Assembly: GCA_019633425.1 (NCBI GenBank)
Contig: WSUB01000082.1
Span: 118,564-182,563, forward strand
DNA length: 64,000 nt
Source of the DNA: Tulasnella sp. 424
Taxonomy: Eukaryota; Basidiomycota; Agaricomycetes; Cantharellales; Tulasnellaceae
Direction of reading: 5' to 3'
Position numbers and translations under genes: made by a program. Positions within the stretch are counted from its first letter, which is position 1, and each line of letters opens with the position of its first letter. The notes below the pieces were generated by a model that saw only the letters and a list, made by a program, of their open reading frames with translations, did not search any database and was not told the DNA's origin. This document shows, in pieces, positions 29,117-37,090 of the stretch.

Positions 29117-29503
29117 AACGTTCACCCAGCAGGCATTACTTACCCGTCACTTAGAGACATCCCGTGCTGGGACTCAGCGGGTGAAGGTGCCTGCCCAACT
29201 TAGTACGCTTTCAAATGTGGAGGAAGGTACAGGTCAAGGTCGGACCTTGACTTGTCGAGTAGGACGAGTAGCTGAAACGAGAAGGCTGATCGGCGTTCGA
29301 GCGTGAGAATATGAAACGGCAACTATCAGATATCTGCCCCTTCACAAGCACCATCGGATGCTACCTGAGAGCAGAAATATATTAAGTACTAACAACGGTC
29401 CAACAATGTGACGATACACTACGCTCGTCGCTATTGCGCATCAAAGTTTATCAAGTGCAAAAAGGAGAACACGTAGCGGCGTCGCGGCCCTCTCTTCGAG
29501 GTG
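29117..29503. other. F3 upstream region and F4 3' flank
   Basis: Holds the diverged upstream block shared across the array (gacatcccgtgctggg and following) and, at 29480-29510, a piece resembling the GCN5-F1 spacer (cggccctctcttcgaggtgt). A GCN5 coding fossil is not recognisable next to F4, so it has been lost there. Confidence 0.5.
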
Positions 29504-31057
29504 TCACTCATCCAACTCCTCCTGAGTCAGACTTTTCACGCCCCAGTGATGTTTCAACATGGTCATGACTGTAGAATCTCCATCCGTGCCCTTTACCCGA
29601 AGATTTACTTTGGGAGGGGTACGGACCGAAATACCCTGTTCTTCTAGAACCCTTACATCTATTTCGGGAAGGTATCTCCTGTTAAGCATCCCGAAAACCG
29701 CCAAGTGGTCGCATCCAGCATGGTAAACGTCGAGCTCGTGCAGGTTGGGAAAGGGCCATGAAAGTCCGTCGACAGAATCCACTCGCACATCCCCCAGAAA
29801 GTCCAGGAGGAGAATGTCTTCATCCGTCCCGTGTGTTGAAGACACCGCGCCGTGGTAAACCTCTAGTTTTGCAATATCGTTCCATTTACCCAGCGCTTCG
29901 ATAGTCTGCCGGTCGGATGTATCCAAAAATATCTCCAGCTCCAGCTGATATTCCAATGTGGCGATGAGATTCCGAATCCATCCGATCACCCTCTCGACGA
30001 GGATGTTTGAGAACCCGAAGCAGAATCGGAATGCGTCGTATTCCAAGGAGCTGCTCCACTCGTGTGCCAAGTCAGACTCGACGAGAAGGCTTGTTCTCCC
30101 ACCCCGCCTTAATACCTCTGCAATCCTGGGCATGAACTGCACCAACGCGTTGCCCAGGGTATCGAGGTCGCCCAATGTCGTGATCGTTGTTGAAAACTCG
30201 AGTGTTTTGCAACTCGGCATGGAGACACGAGAGAGGACGTGGCTTATAATGTGAGGAGAGGCGACGTAAATTATGACTTCCTCCAATGATGTCGCGACCA
30301 AGTCCAGGGTAGATGTGGTAAGGGGGGTTGGGTCGTCCAGGCCTTCTGCATCCCCAGAAGACAATTCCAAACTCTTGAGGGCTGGACTCTTAATTAAGAG
30401 GTTGATGACCTCTTTCACCGGAATTGGGTTATGAATCCAAAGGCTGAACGTCTCCAAACCATGGAGGAGGCTGGAGGACCAAGGCAACAAGACATCGGAG
30501 AGGCTCAGATGTTTTAGTGCTTTTGCCTGCCCGCCTGCTAGATTGACTATCGGTTCCGGTTTGAATGCTTTGAGATTCGTGTCGATGCTCTGGAGTATTG
30601 GTGCTGGGGACTCGAGGAAACTCTTGACATGCTGATAGTCGATGTACAGCTGATCCCCGGTGTGATAGCTCAGCGTCTTCCAACGATGGGACTGGGACTG
30701 TAAAAGATTATGGTGCTTGATAAGGGTATGGGAACATTTTGTCGATGGATAGTAGATCCAGATCCGTAAAGAATGGCTTTTTGACCACCACAGGCAATCC
30801 CGGATCACGGTTGTTGGGAAGTCAACTGATACACACGTCCACAACGTCGGTGTGTCCTCGATCAGCTCCTTCCACAACCTTGACACCAGTCGGAGGTCGT
30901 ACAGTGCCGCCATGTCCTTCCTTGTTGGCTCTTCGTCATGGATTTCCGGGAAGCGAAGATTGAGAATGAATATTGCAAGCTCGGGTGGAACGTTATAATT
31001 TGGACCGGGTTGACGGCTTTGATTGTTGATGCCCGGCGTTGAGTTATGTGAGGCCAT
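29504..31057 (-). CDS. F-box protein F4 (tandem array)
   Basis: About 517 residues, one exon, ATG 31057 (MASHNSTPGINNQSRQPG). F-box-like region: YNVPPELAIFILNLRFPEI, YDLRLVSRLWKELIEDTP, TLWTCVSVDFPTTVIRDCLW. Sensor blocks: LKHLSLSDVLLPWSSSLLHG, LETFSLWIHNPIPVKEVINL, SPALKSLELSSGDAEGLDD, LHELDVYHAGCDHLAVFGML, ending KHHWGVKSLTQEELDE. The C-terminal third is closest to F1 (same DIYHAGCDHLAVF block). Intact. Confidence 0.85.
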   Translation of the reverse strand: MASHNSTPGINNQSRQPGPNYNVPPELAIFILNLRFPEIHDEEPTRKDMAALYDLRLVSRLWKELIEDTPTLWTCVSVDFPTTVIRDCLWWSKSHSLRIWIYYPSTKCSHTLIKHHNLLQSQSHRWKTLSYHTGDQLYIDYQHVKSFLESPAPILQSIDTNLKAFKPEPIVNLAGGQAKALKHLSLSDVLLPWSSSLLHGLETFSLWIHNPIPVKEVINLLIKSPALKSLELSSGDAEGLDDPTPLTTSTLDLVATSLEEVIIYVASPHIISHVLSRVSMPSCKTLEFSTTITTLGDLDTLGNALVQFMPRIAEVLRRGGRTSLLVESDLAHEWSSSLEYDAFRFCFGFSNILVERVIGWIRNLIATLEYQLELEIFLDTSDRQTIEALGKWNDIAKLEVYHGAVSSTHGTDEDILLLDFLGDVRVDSVDGLSWPFPNLHELDVYHAGCDHLAVFGMLNRRYLPEIDVRVLEEQGISVRTPPKVNLRVKGTDGDSTVMTMLKHHWGVKSLTQEELDE

Positions 31058-31139
31058 AGCTAATACTTGTGTTCTGGAAATCAGTTGGTCCAGTTGAGGG
31101 CACTCTGATGCCAAGGCACTTTTGGGACTGTCCACAAGT

Positions 31140-31159
31140 AAGTCGGGGATCTATTGTCA
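31140..31159 (-). promoter_or_regulatory. TATA-like core promoter of F4 (one mismatch)
   Basis: Plus-strand aagtcggggatctattgtca, 83 bases before the F4 ATG. The core reads AATAGATC instead of AATATATC, so the TATA match is weakened in this copy. Confidence 0.5.
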
Positions 31160-31451
31160 AACGTTCACCCAGCATGGCATTACCTACCCGTCGTTTAGGG
31201 ACATCCTGTGCTTTGAGACGAAGCGGGAGAAGTTGCCTGTGGCTACTAGCCAAGCTTAGTGTGCTTTCCTCTTGGAGGAATGTGCAAGTGAAGGTCGGCC
31301 GTGCGGCCGAAAGCACTGGCAGAAGGGTGAGAACCCATCCCTCTGACGATCTATCTGCAACGCCGCAGAGAAACAGGAGCTACCTAACGAGAGCACAAAC
31401 GTATCAAGTACAACGATGATCTGACAAGGTGACTAGACAGCTACGCGATGC
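31160..31451. repeat. Duplicated upstream block, copy 1 (F4 promoter)
   Basis: This stretch is closely similar along its whole length to 36513-36829: acctacccgtcgtttagggacatc, gtggaggaatgtgcaagtgaaggtcgg, tgatctatctgcaacg-like segments and the run into the GCN5 fossil. It marks a segmental duplication boundary inside the array. Confidence 0.7.
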
Positions 31452-31600
31452 GGACCAACGTTTAGCAATTGTAAAGCATGCAGTGAGCAGTGTTTCGTCA
31501 GCACCCGAAATGCCAAACCAGTAAGATGGACAAATTCGTGAAGAAATGTGTTGTGAAAGAGGGAAGCAAGAATGATAGTATTGATAATCGAAGTCTTCTG
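31452..31600 (+). pseudogene. Fossil GCN5 3' end (next to F5)
   Basis: Contains caattgtaaagcatgcagtg, acccgaaatgccaaaccag and a frame reading TSKMDKFVKKCVVKEGSKND, against TKMEKFVKEWVSTERSKND of GCN5. Located downstream of F5, with the frame broken upstream of this piece. Confidence 0.8.
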
Positions 31601-31713
31601 TGCCTGTCCCGCCAGCCACATAAGCGTGAAAAGGCTAAAGGGCAATATAGATTAGTCCACGATTTCCTATGTGGACTCATGATGAGTACCTTTTATCTTC
31701 AATACTTGGTCTC

Positions 31714-33297
31714 TTATTCCAAGTCTTCAAGTGCTTCATCGTCCCATTCTACTCGATTCAAACTCTTCGTACCCCAATGATTTTCCAGTGCCGTCATCAT
31801 CATCACTTCCGCGTCTGCGTTTGGGTACTCTACCCAAACATTTAGTTTGGGGGGAGGATCAATCGATAATCCCAATTCTTCCAGAGCCTTAATGTGCGCA
31901 TCGTGGAGGAATCTTTTGTTGAACATGTTGAAAACCTTGATGGGTCCATACCCGGAGGGCCGAAGGTCAAGCTCCTGGAGGTTCGAGAAGGCCCAGGAAA
32001 GCCCGTCGGCATCGACTCTCGCATTACCCAGAAAATCGAGGAGAGGGGCTGCCTCCTCCGTTTCGTCCCACTGGGATCCCGAATTAGATACGATCTCGAG
32101 TTTTGTGATTTCGTCCAATCCACCCATCGCCTGACCTATTTCCAGATCGGATGTCGTCAAGCTGACTTCTAACTCCAGTTGAGACCCGGATGCGGCGACG
32201 AGACCCCGGATCCATCCCATTATAATCCTAATCCAAATGCCCGAGAATTCTAATGAGAAATGGAACGCGTCGTATTTGGAGGGACTCCTCCACTCGTATC
32301 TGAACTCGGGCGACTCGGACCAGGTTAGTGTTGTCCTCCCGCCCAAATCTAGTGCCTCCCCAATCCTGGGCATGAATTGTACCAACGCGTCGTCCAGTGT
32401 ATGAATGTCGTCCAAAGCCGTAAAATGGGTTGACAGCACGAGGGACCTACAGTTCGGCATGGAGACGTGAGACAGGATTTGGCTGGCGATGTAAGGGCGG
32501 GTGCGAACAACAGCTTCCTCCAACGAGTAAGCAGCTGTGTTCAATCCCCCGGTAGGGGCGGTCTGGTTGTTCTGGCCGTCTGTGCCCTGACAGGACAACT
32601 CGAAGCGCCTGAGACCGGGGCTCTTGGCAAAAAGGTTGATGATATCTTCTGCCGGAACTGTGCCCTTAATTTGAAGGCTGAACGTCTCTAAACCATGGAG
32701 GAGGTTGGAAGACCATGGCAACGAGATATCTTGGAGCCTCAAGCGTTTCAATGTCTTGGCTTGCCCGCCTGCCAAATTGACCGTTGGCGCCGGTGAGAAC
32801 TTGTCGAGCTCTACGTAGATACTCTGCAGCATTGGTGCTGGTGACTCGAGGAAGTTCTTGGCAATGCTCTCGTCTAGGCGTAGCCTGCTCCGCTGGCGGA
32901 CGGCGTACCTCAGCGTCTTCCAACGATAAGAATGAGGTTGGAGGAGTTGAAGGTACTCGATCAGTGCCTCGGAAGACTTGAACTGGGAGCTGTAAACCTC
33001 GATTTGCAGCGGGCGGTTTTTTGACCATCGCAGGCAATCCTGAATGACGGTCATAGGGGAGTCGCCTGACACGTGCGTCCACAACGTTGGTGTATTCTCG
33101 ATCAACTCCTTCCATAATTCCGACACCAGTCGGAGGCCGTAGAGCTCCGCCATGCGCTTTCTTGATTGGAATAGGATGTCGGTGTCCGGGAAGCGAAGAT
33201 TGAGAATGAAAGTTAAAAGCTCGACTGGAAGACGATCATTGGGGCGGGTGGAACGGCTCAGATTGTGGACGGCCATAGTTGCAGTGCGCGGATCCAT
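31714..33297 (-). CDS. F-box protein F5 (tandem array)
   Basis: About 527 residues, one exon, ATG 33297 (MDPRTATMAVHNLSRSTRP). F-box-like region: DRLPVELLTFILNLRFPDTD, YGLRLVSELWKELIENTP, TLWTHVSGDSPMTVIQDCLR. Sensor blocks: LKRLRLQDISLPWSSNLLHG, LETFSLQIKGTVPAEDIINL, SPGLRRFELSCQGTDGQNNQ, LQELDLRPSGYGPIKVFNMF, ending ENHWGTKSLNRVEWDDE. With F6 and F7 it forms a second subgroup, marked by the GTDGQNNQTAP block and the acidic EWDDE-LE tail. Intact. Confidence 0.85.
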   Translation of the reverse strand: MDPRTATMAVHNLSRSTRPNDRLPVELLTFILNLRFPDTDILFQSRKRMAELYGLRLVSELWKELIENTPTLWTHVSGDSPMTVIQDCLRWSKNRPLQIEVYSSQFKSSEALIEYLQLLQPHSYRWKTLRYAVRQRSRLRLDESIAKNFLESPAPMLQSIYVELDKFSPAPTVNLAGGQAKTLKRLRLQDISLPWSSNLLHGLETFSLQIKGTVPAEDIINLFAKSPGLRRFELSCQGTDGQNNQTAPTGGLNTAAYSLEEAVVRTRPYIASQILSHVSMPNCRSLVLSTHFTALDDIHTLDDALVQFMPRIGEALDLGGRTTLTWSESPEFRYEWRSPSKYDAFHFSLEFSGIWIRIIMGWIRGLVAASGSQLELEVSLTTSDLEIGQAMGGLDEITKLEIVSNSGSQWDETEEAAPLLDFLGNARVDADGLSWAFSNLQELDLRPSGYGPIKVFNMFNKRFLHDAHIKALEELGLSIDPPPKLNVWVEYPNADAEVMMMTALENHWGTKSLNRVEWDDEALEDLE

Positions 33298-33380
33298 AGC
33301 TAATGCTTGTGGTCCAGAAATAAGTTCCTCCGGCTGAGGACGTCTGAGTGCGGCAGCTATTTTCGCAACGACCCGTATAT

Positions 33381-33400
33381 AAGTCTGGGATATATTATCG
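33381..33400 (-). promoter_or_regulatory. TATA-like core promoter of F5
   Basis: Plus-strand aagtctgggatatattatcg, 84 bases before the F5 ATG; same block as other array members. Confidence 0.55.
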
Positions 33401-33586
33401 AAAGGTCCCCAACATGACGATACCTGTCGTCTGGTAACGTGTCGTCTTTCGATGCTAGAATGGGTAGAGTTGTCTGTAGTTTGTTATAACTCGGTATGCT
33501 TTCGTGTGGAGGAATGTGCAAGTGAAGTCAGACTGGCTGGCTGAAAAAGGAAAGTTCGCGGACCTTCCCGTGTGTGGACTAAAACG

Positions 33587-33596
33587 ATGACGTAAC
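33587..33596. promoter_or_regulatory. CRE-like bZIP site, copy 1
   Basis: atgacgtaac, containing the TGACGTAA core of ATF/CREB-type bZIP sites. It recurs in the same context at 36188 and 39186, within a longer conserved block upstream of F5, F6 and F7. Binding is inference. Confidence 0.4.
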
Positions 33597-33720
33597 GGAC
33601 CTGAAGTCGGAGCGAATTGGCCGCGAAAGGTGAATGCTGAGCCACAGATTGCACCCCACCGAGCTTTTGGTTCACTGTGGTCGGACCGCTGGGCACACTA
33701 CTAGTAAACCAGGCCTACTG

Positions 33721-34111
33721 CTACCGCATTACAACTACAGACGGATCAGACGCAAACATAATAACATCCCCCTTCCTGTGCATCCTATCGTCCTCAATAG
33801 TTACCAGACTCTCGACTCCCCAGTGCCTTTTTATCGCCCGAATAACCGCACCATCCGCCGTCTTCCTCATCGTTAGCTGCAACTTTGGAGGAACATCGAG
33901 CGTCGAGCCCCGTATAGCCGGACCATCCGAGGGGTCCCGGGGAATCGGGACCAGAACATAGCGCTTGTTGAGCATGCTAAATACGTCTAGGGGTTCGCAC
34001 CTGACGAGTCCGAGATTGAGCTTCCGAAGCCTATGGAAGGCCCGGTACGATGAGCCGTCCGACCCCGAGATGGGAGTACTGAGGGCTTCGAGGAATGATG
34101 GTAGTTCGCCC
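33721..34111 (-). pseudogene. Truncated 3' copy of F8 (F8')
   Basis: About 125 C-terminal codons of an F-box gene nearly identical to F8: EALSTPISGSDG, RCEPLDVFSMLNKRY, PRDPSDGPAIRGSTLDVPPK, HWGVESLVTIEDD, same stop. Similarity to F8 (39318-39708) stops sharply after gttcgccc at 34111, where sequence of the GCN5 fossil begins. There is no F-box, start or promoter, so it is a truncated copy. The flanking DNA on its left (33580-33720) also matches the left flank of F8 (39180-39317). Confidence 0.85.
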
Positions 34112-34180
34112 GAGGGGATTTGTTGTGACAGAGAGAATGAAGGGTGGTAGTATTGATAACCGAAGCCTCCTGTGCTTGTC
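34112..34180 (+). pseudogene. Fossil GCN5 3' end, truncated (next to F6)
   Basis: ggatttgttgtgacagagag and the following bases are nearly identical to the fossil next to F7 (36919 onward), which itself aligns to the GCN5 end. Only the last part of the fossil survives here because it is fused to F8' at 34111. Confidence 0.75.
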
Positions 34181-34285
34181 CCACTCGCCATATAACCGTG
34201 AAAAGACTGCAAGGCAATACAGATCAGTCCGCGGTGTCGTATGTAGACCCATGATGAGTACCTTTTATGTTCAATACTTGGTGTC

Positions 34286-35896
34286 TTATTCCGAGTCTTC
34301 AAGCTCTTCATCGTCCCACTCTCCTCCATTCAAACTCTTCGTGCCCCAATGATTCTTCAGCGCGGTCACGATCGCCATTTCGGCGGGCTCGGTTGGGTAC
34401 GGTACCCAGACATCTAGTTTGGGAGGAGTATGGACTGATAAACCCGAACCTTCCATAGACTGGGCATACGTGTCGGGGAGGAATCTCCTGTTGAACATGT
34501 TGAAAATGTCTATGGGTCTATAGCCAGAAGGGCGAAGGTCGAGCTCTTGAAGGTTCGGGAAGCTCCAGGACAGCCCGTCGATAGAATCGACTCTCGCATT
34601 GCCTAGAAAATCTAGGATAGCGGGTTCCTCCTCCATTTGTATTTCCCTTTCGTACCAATGGTGTCCCATTTGGGATACGACTTCCAGTTTTGTGATTTCG
34701 TTCAACCCACCTAACATTTGAGCTGCGCCCAGATCGGAGGTTATAAAGCTGGCTTCTAAATCCAGCTGGGATCCTGATGCGGCGACGAGATTTCGGATCC
34801 GTTCCATTGGAATCTCAGGCTCCACACCTGAGAATTCCAAGGAGAAATGAAATTCGTCATATTCCGGGGGATTGCAGCACTGATATTCTCCTTCAGGAGA
34901 CCAGCCCATTATTGCCCTTCCACCCAAGTCTAGTGCATCTGTGATCTTGGGCATGAACTGCACCAACGTGTCGTCCAGGGTAGGAATGTCGTCCAAAGTC
35001 GTAAATTTGACTGACAGCACGAGGGACGTACAGTTCGGCATGTAGACCTGAGACAGGATTTGGCTGGCGGTGTGAGGGCAGGTGCGAAAAACAGCTTCCT
35101 CCAATGAGTGGGCAGTTATGTCCGATCGGCCGGTAGCAGGGGCGGTCTGGTTATTCTGGCCGTCTGTGCCCTGACAGTCCAACTCGAACCGCCTGAGAGC
35201 CGGACTTTTGACGAAAAGGTTGATGATTTCTTCGGCCGGAACTGTCCCCTTGATTGCAAGGTTGAACGTCTCCAAACCATGGAGGATGCTGGAAGACCAT
35301 GGCAATGAGACATCTCGAAGTCTCAGGTGTTTCAATGTTTTCGCCTGCCCGCCTGCTAAGTTGACCGTTGGCACGGGTGAGAATCCGTCGAGATCCACGT
35401 GGATACGCTGGAGTATTGGTGCTGGGGACTCGAGAAAGCTCGTGACATGTTTATTGTCCACTAGGTCCCGCTTGCGCCCGCTGGCGTAATCCAGCGTGTT
35501 CCAACGATAGGAGTGGGGTTGTAGGAGCTGTAGGAGCTGGAGTAGATCTTGGGGGGTAATATGGGGGTGATCGTCAAACCATGAAAGTGAGGAGTGAGAA
35601 ATCTTGATCCGCAGAGGGTATGTTTTCGACCGTCGGAGAGAATCCCGGATAACGGTCATGGGAAAGCAAGTTGAGATGTACGTCCATAACTTTGGTATAT
35701 TCTCGATCACCTCCTTCCATACTTTTGATACCAGCCTGAGGCTGTACAGTGCCTCCATGTCTTCCTCTGACCGGTACACGTTGGTGTCAGGGAAGCGAAG
35801 CTGGAGAATGAAGGTGAGGAGTTCGACTGGAAGGTGATTGGGACGGGTGTTACGGCTCCGATTGTGGACGGCCAACGTTGCGGTATGTGGGTCCAT
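34286..35896 (-). CDS. F-box protein F6 (tandem array)
   Basis: About 536 residues, one exon, ATG 35896 (MDPHTATLAVHNRSRNTRP). F-box-like region: NHLPVELLTFILQLRFPDTN, YSLRLVSKVWKEVIENIPKL, STCFPMTVIRDSLRRSKTYP. Sensor blocks: LKHLRLRDVSLPWSSSILHG, LETFNLAIKGTVPAEEIINL, SPALRRFELDCQGTDGQNNQ, LQELDLRPSGYRPIDIFNMF. It ends KNHWGTKSLNGGEWDDEE. Nearly identical to F7 over long stretches, including flanks, so the F6/F7 split is the youngest event in the array. Intact. Confidence 0.85.
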   Translation of the reverse strand: MDPHTATLAVHNRSRNTRPNHLPVELLTFILQLRFPDTNVYRSEEDMEALYSLRLVSKVWKEVIENIPKLWTYISTCFPMTVIRDSLRRSKTYPLRIKISHSSLSWFDDHPHITPQDLLQLLQLLQPHSYRWNTLDYASGRKRDLVDNKHVTSFLESPAPILQRIHVDLDGFSPVPTVNLAGGQAKTLKHLRLRDVSLPWSSSILHGLETFNLAIKGTVPAEEIINLFVKSPALRRFELDCQGTDGQNNQTAPATGRSDITAHSLEEAVFRTCPHTASQILSQVYMPNCTSLVLSVKFTTLDDIPTLDDTLVQFMPKITDALDLGGRAIMGWSPEGEYQCCNPPEYDEFHFSLEFSGVEPEIPMERIRNLVAASGSQLDLEASFITSDLGAAQMLGGLNEITKLEVVSQMGHHWYEREIQMEEEPAILDFLGNARVDSIDGLSWSFPNLQELDLRPSGYRPIDIFNMFNRRFLPDTYAQSMEGSGLSVHTPPKLDVWVPYPTEPAEMAIVTALKNHWGTKSLNGGEWDDEELEDSE

Positions 35897-35970
35897 AGCT
35901 GATGCTGGTATTCGGGAAATGGAGGACGCTTGAGTGCAGGCTATTAATATTTTCCCAACAGTCCACAAGT

Positions 35971-35990
35971 AAGCGTGGAATATATCGTCA
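35971..35990 (-). promoter_or_regulatory. TATA-like core promoter of F6
   Basis: Plus-strand aagcgtggaatatatcgtca, 75 bases before the F6 ATG. The ATATAT core is kept, with changes on both sides. Confidence 0.5.
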
Positions 35991-36187
35991 GAAAGCTCCC
36001 CGACATGACATTACCTCCCTGTCTTCTGGTAACGTGTCGTCCTTCGATACTAGAACGGGTAGAGATGCTTGTAACTAGTTATGCCTTGAGACTCGGTATG
36101 CTTTTCGTGTGGAGAAATGTGCAAGTGAACTCAGGCTGATTGGCTGAGAAAGGAAAGTCGGCGGACCTTCGCGTGTGAGCCGAAACG

Positions 36188-36197
36188 ATGACGTAAC
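36188..36197. promoter_or_regulatory. CRE-like bZIP site, copy 2
   Basis: atgacgtaac in the conserved block 36170-36345, which matches 33580-33720 and 39170-39310 almost base for base. Confidence 0.4.
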
Positions 36198-36345
36198 GGA
36201 TGCGAAGTCGGAGCAAATTGGCCGCGTTCGGGAAGGTGAATGCTGAGGCACAGAGATTGCACCCCACCGAGCTTTTGGTTCACTGTTGTCCGACCGCTCC
36301 GCACACTACTAATGGACCTAGTCCTACTGCTACCGCATACCATTC

Positions 36346-36492
36346 CCGTCCCCCGGAGCCCCTCCCAAACTACTGTTACATATTATTTAAACTTCCCAGA
36401 ACACGTCCACCTCTTTAGAACTCTAAAAAAAGCTTGAAATAAAACACCATCACCGGGCCGATGATCTCGTGCTTTCGGGACTGTCCGCACGT
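36346..36492. other. Array segment without recognisable gene
   Basis: Begins where the match to the F8 left flank ends and finishes at the orphan promoter block. No F-box coding sequence is visible here, so the gene that once belonged to the orphan promoter has been deleted. Confidence 0.45.
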
Positions 36493-36512
36493 AAGTCTGG
36501 GATATATTGTCA
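36493..36512 (-). promoter_or_regulatory. Orphan TATA-like promoter block of the array
   Basis: Plus-strand aagtctgggatatattgtca is identical to the F3 element, but no F-box gene follows on its left; F6 has its own element at 35971. Remnant of a lost array member. Confidence 0.55.
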
Positions 36513-36829
36513 GACATTCAGCGTGGCATTGTCTACCCGTCGTTTAGTGACATCCCGTGCTTTCAGAGGAAGCGGGTGAAGTTGCCTCGACTACTGGCCA
36601 AGCTTGATGCGCTTTCCCCGTGGAGGAATGTGCAAGTGAAGGTCGGCCATGTGGCCGAAAGCAGAAGGCTGATCAGCGGCCTTTGAACGTGAGAACCCAA
36701 CAACGACATCCCTCCGATGATCTATCTGCAACGTCACACTGGCAGAGAAACAGAAGCTACCTAACGAGAGTAGAAATATATTAGATACAACGACGACCTA
36801 ACAAGGTGACGAGACAGCTACGCTATGCG
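36513..36829. repeat. Duplicated upstream block, copy 2
   Basis: Closely matches 31160-31451 (F4 promoter side): cccgtcgtttagtgacatcc, gtggaggaatgtgcaagtga, cctccgatgatctatctgca. It connects the orphan promoter to the GCN5 fossil downstream of F7. Confidence 0.7.
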
Positions 36830-36975
36830 GATCAACGTTCAGCAACTGTAAAACGTACAATAAGCAGTGTTTCGTCACCCCCCGAAACGCCAAACCAGTA
36901 AGATGGACAAATTTGTGAGAGGATTTGTTGTGACAGAGAGAATGAAGGATGTTAGTATTGATAACCGAACCCTCC
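36830..36975 (+). pseudogene. Fossil GCN5 3' end (next to F7)
   Basis: caactgtaaaacgtacaata, ccgaaacgccaaaccag and a frame SKMDKFVRGFVVTERMKDV against TKMEKFVKEWVSTERSKND of GCN5. Longest recognisable fossil together with that at 31452. Confidence 0.8.
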
Positions 36976-37090
36976 TGTGCTTGTCCCACTCGCCAGATAA
37001 CTGCGAAAAGACTACAAGGCAGTGCAGGTCAGTCCACGGTGTCGTATGTAGACCCATGATGAGTACCTTTTATCTTCAATACTTGGTGTC

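Noticed and set aside
33721..34329. 202-codon open frame as an independent gene
   Set aside because: Its C-terminal 125 codons are a truncated F8 copy, the rest is antisense of a GCN5 fossil and flank; no F-box, no promoter.
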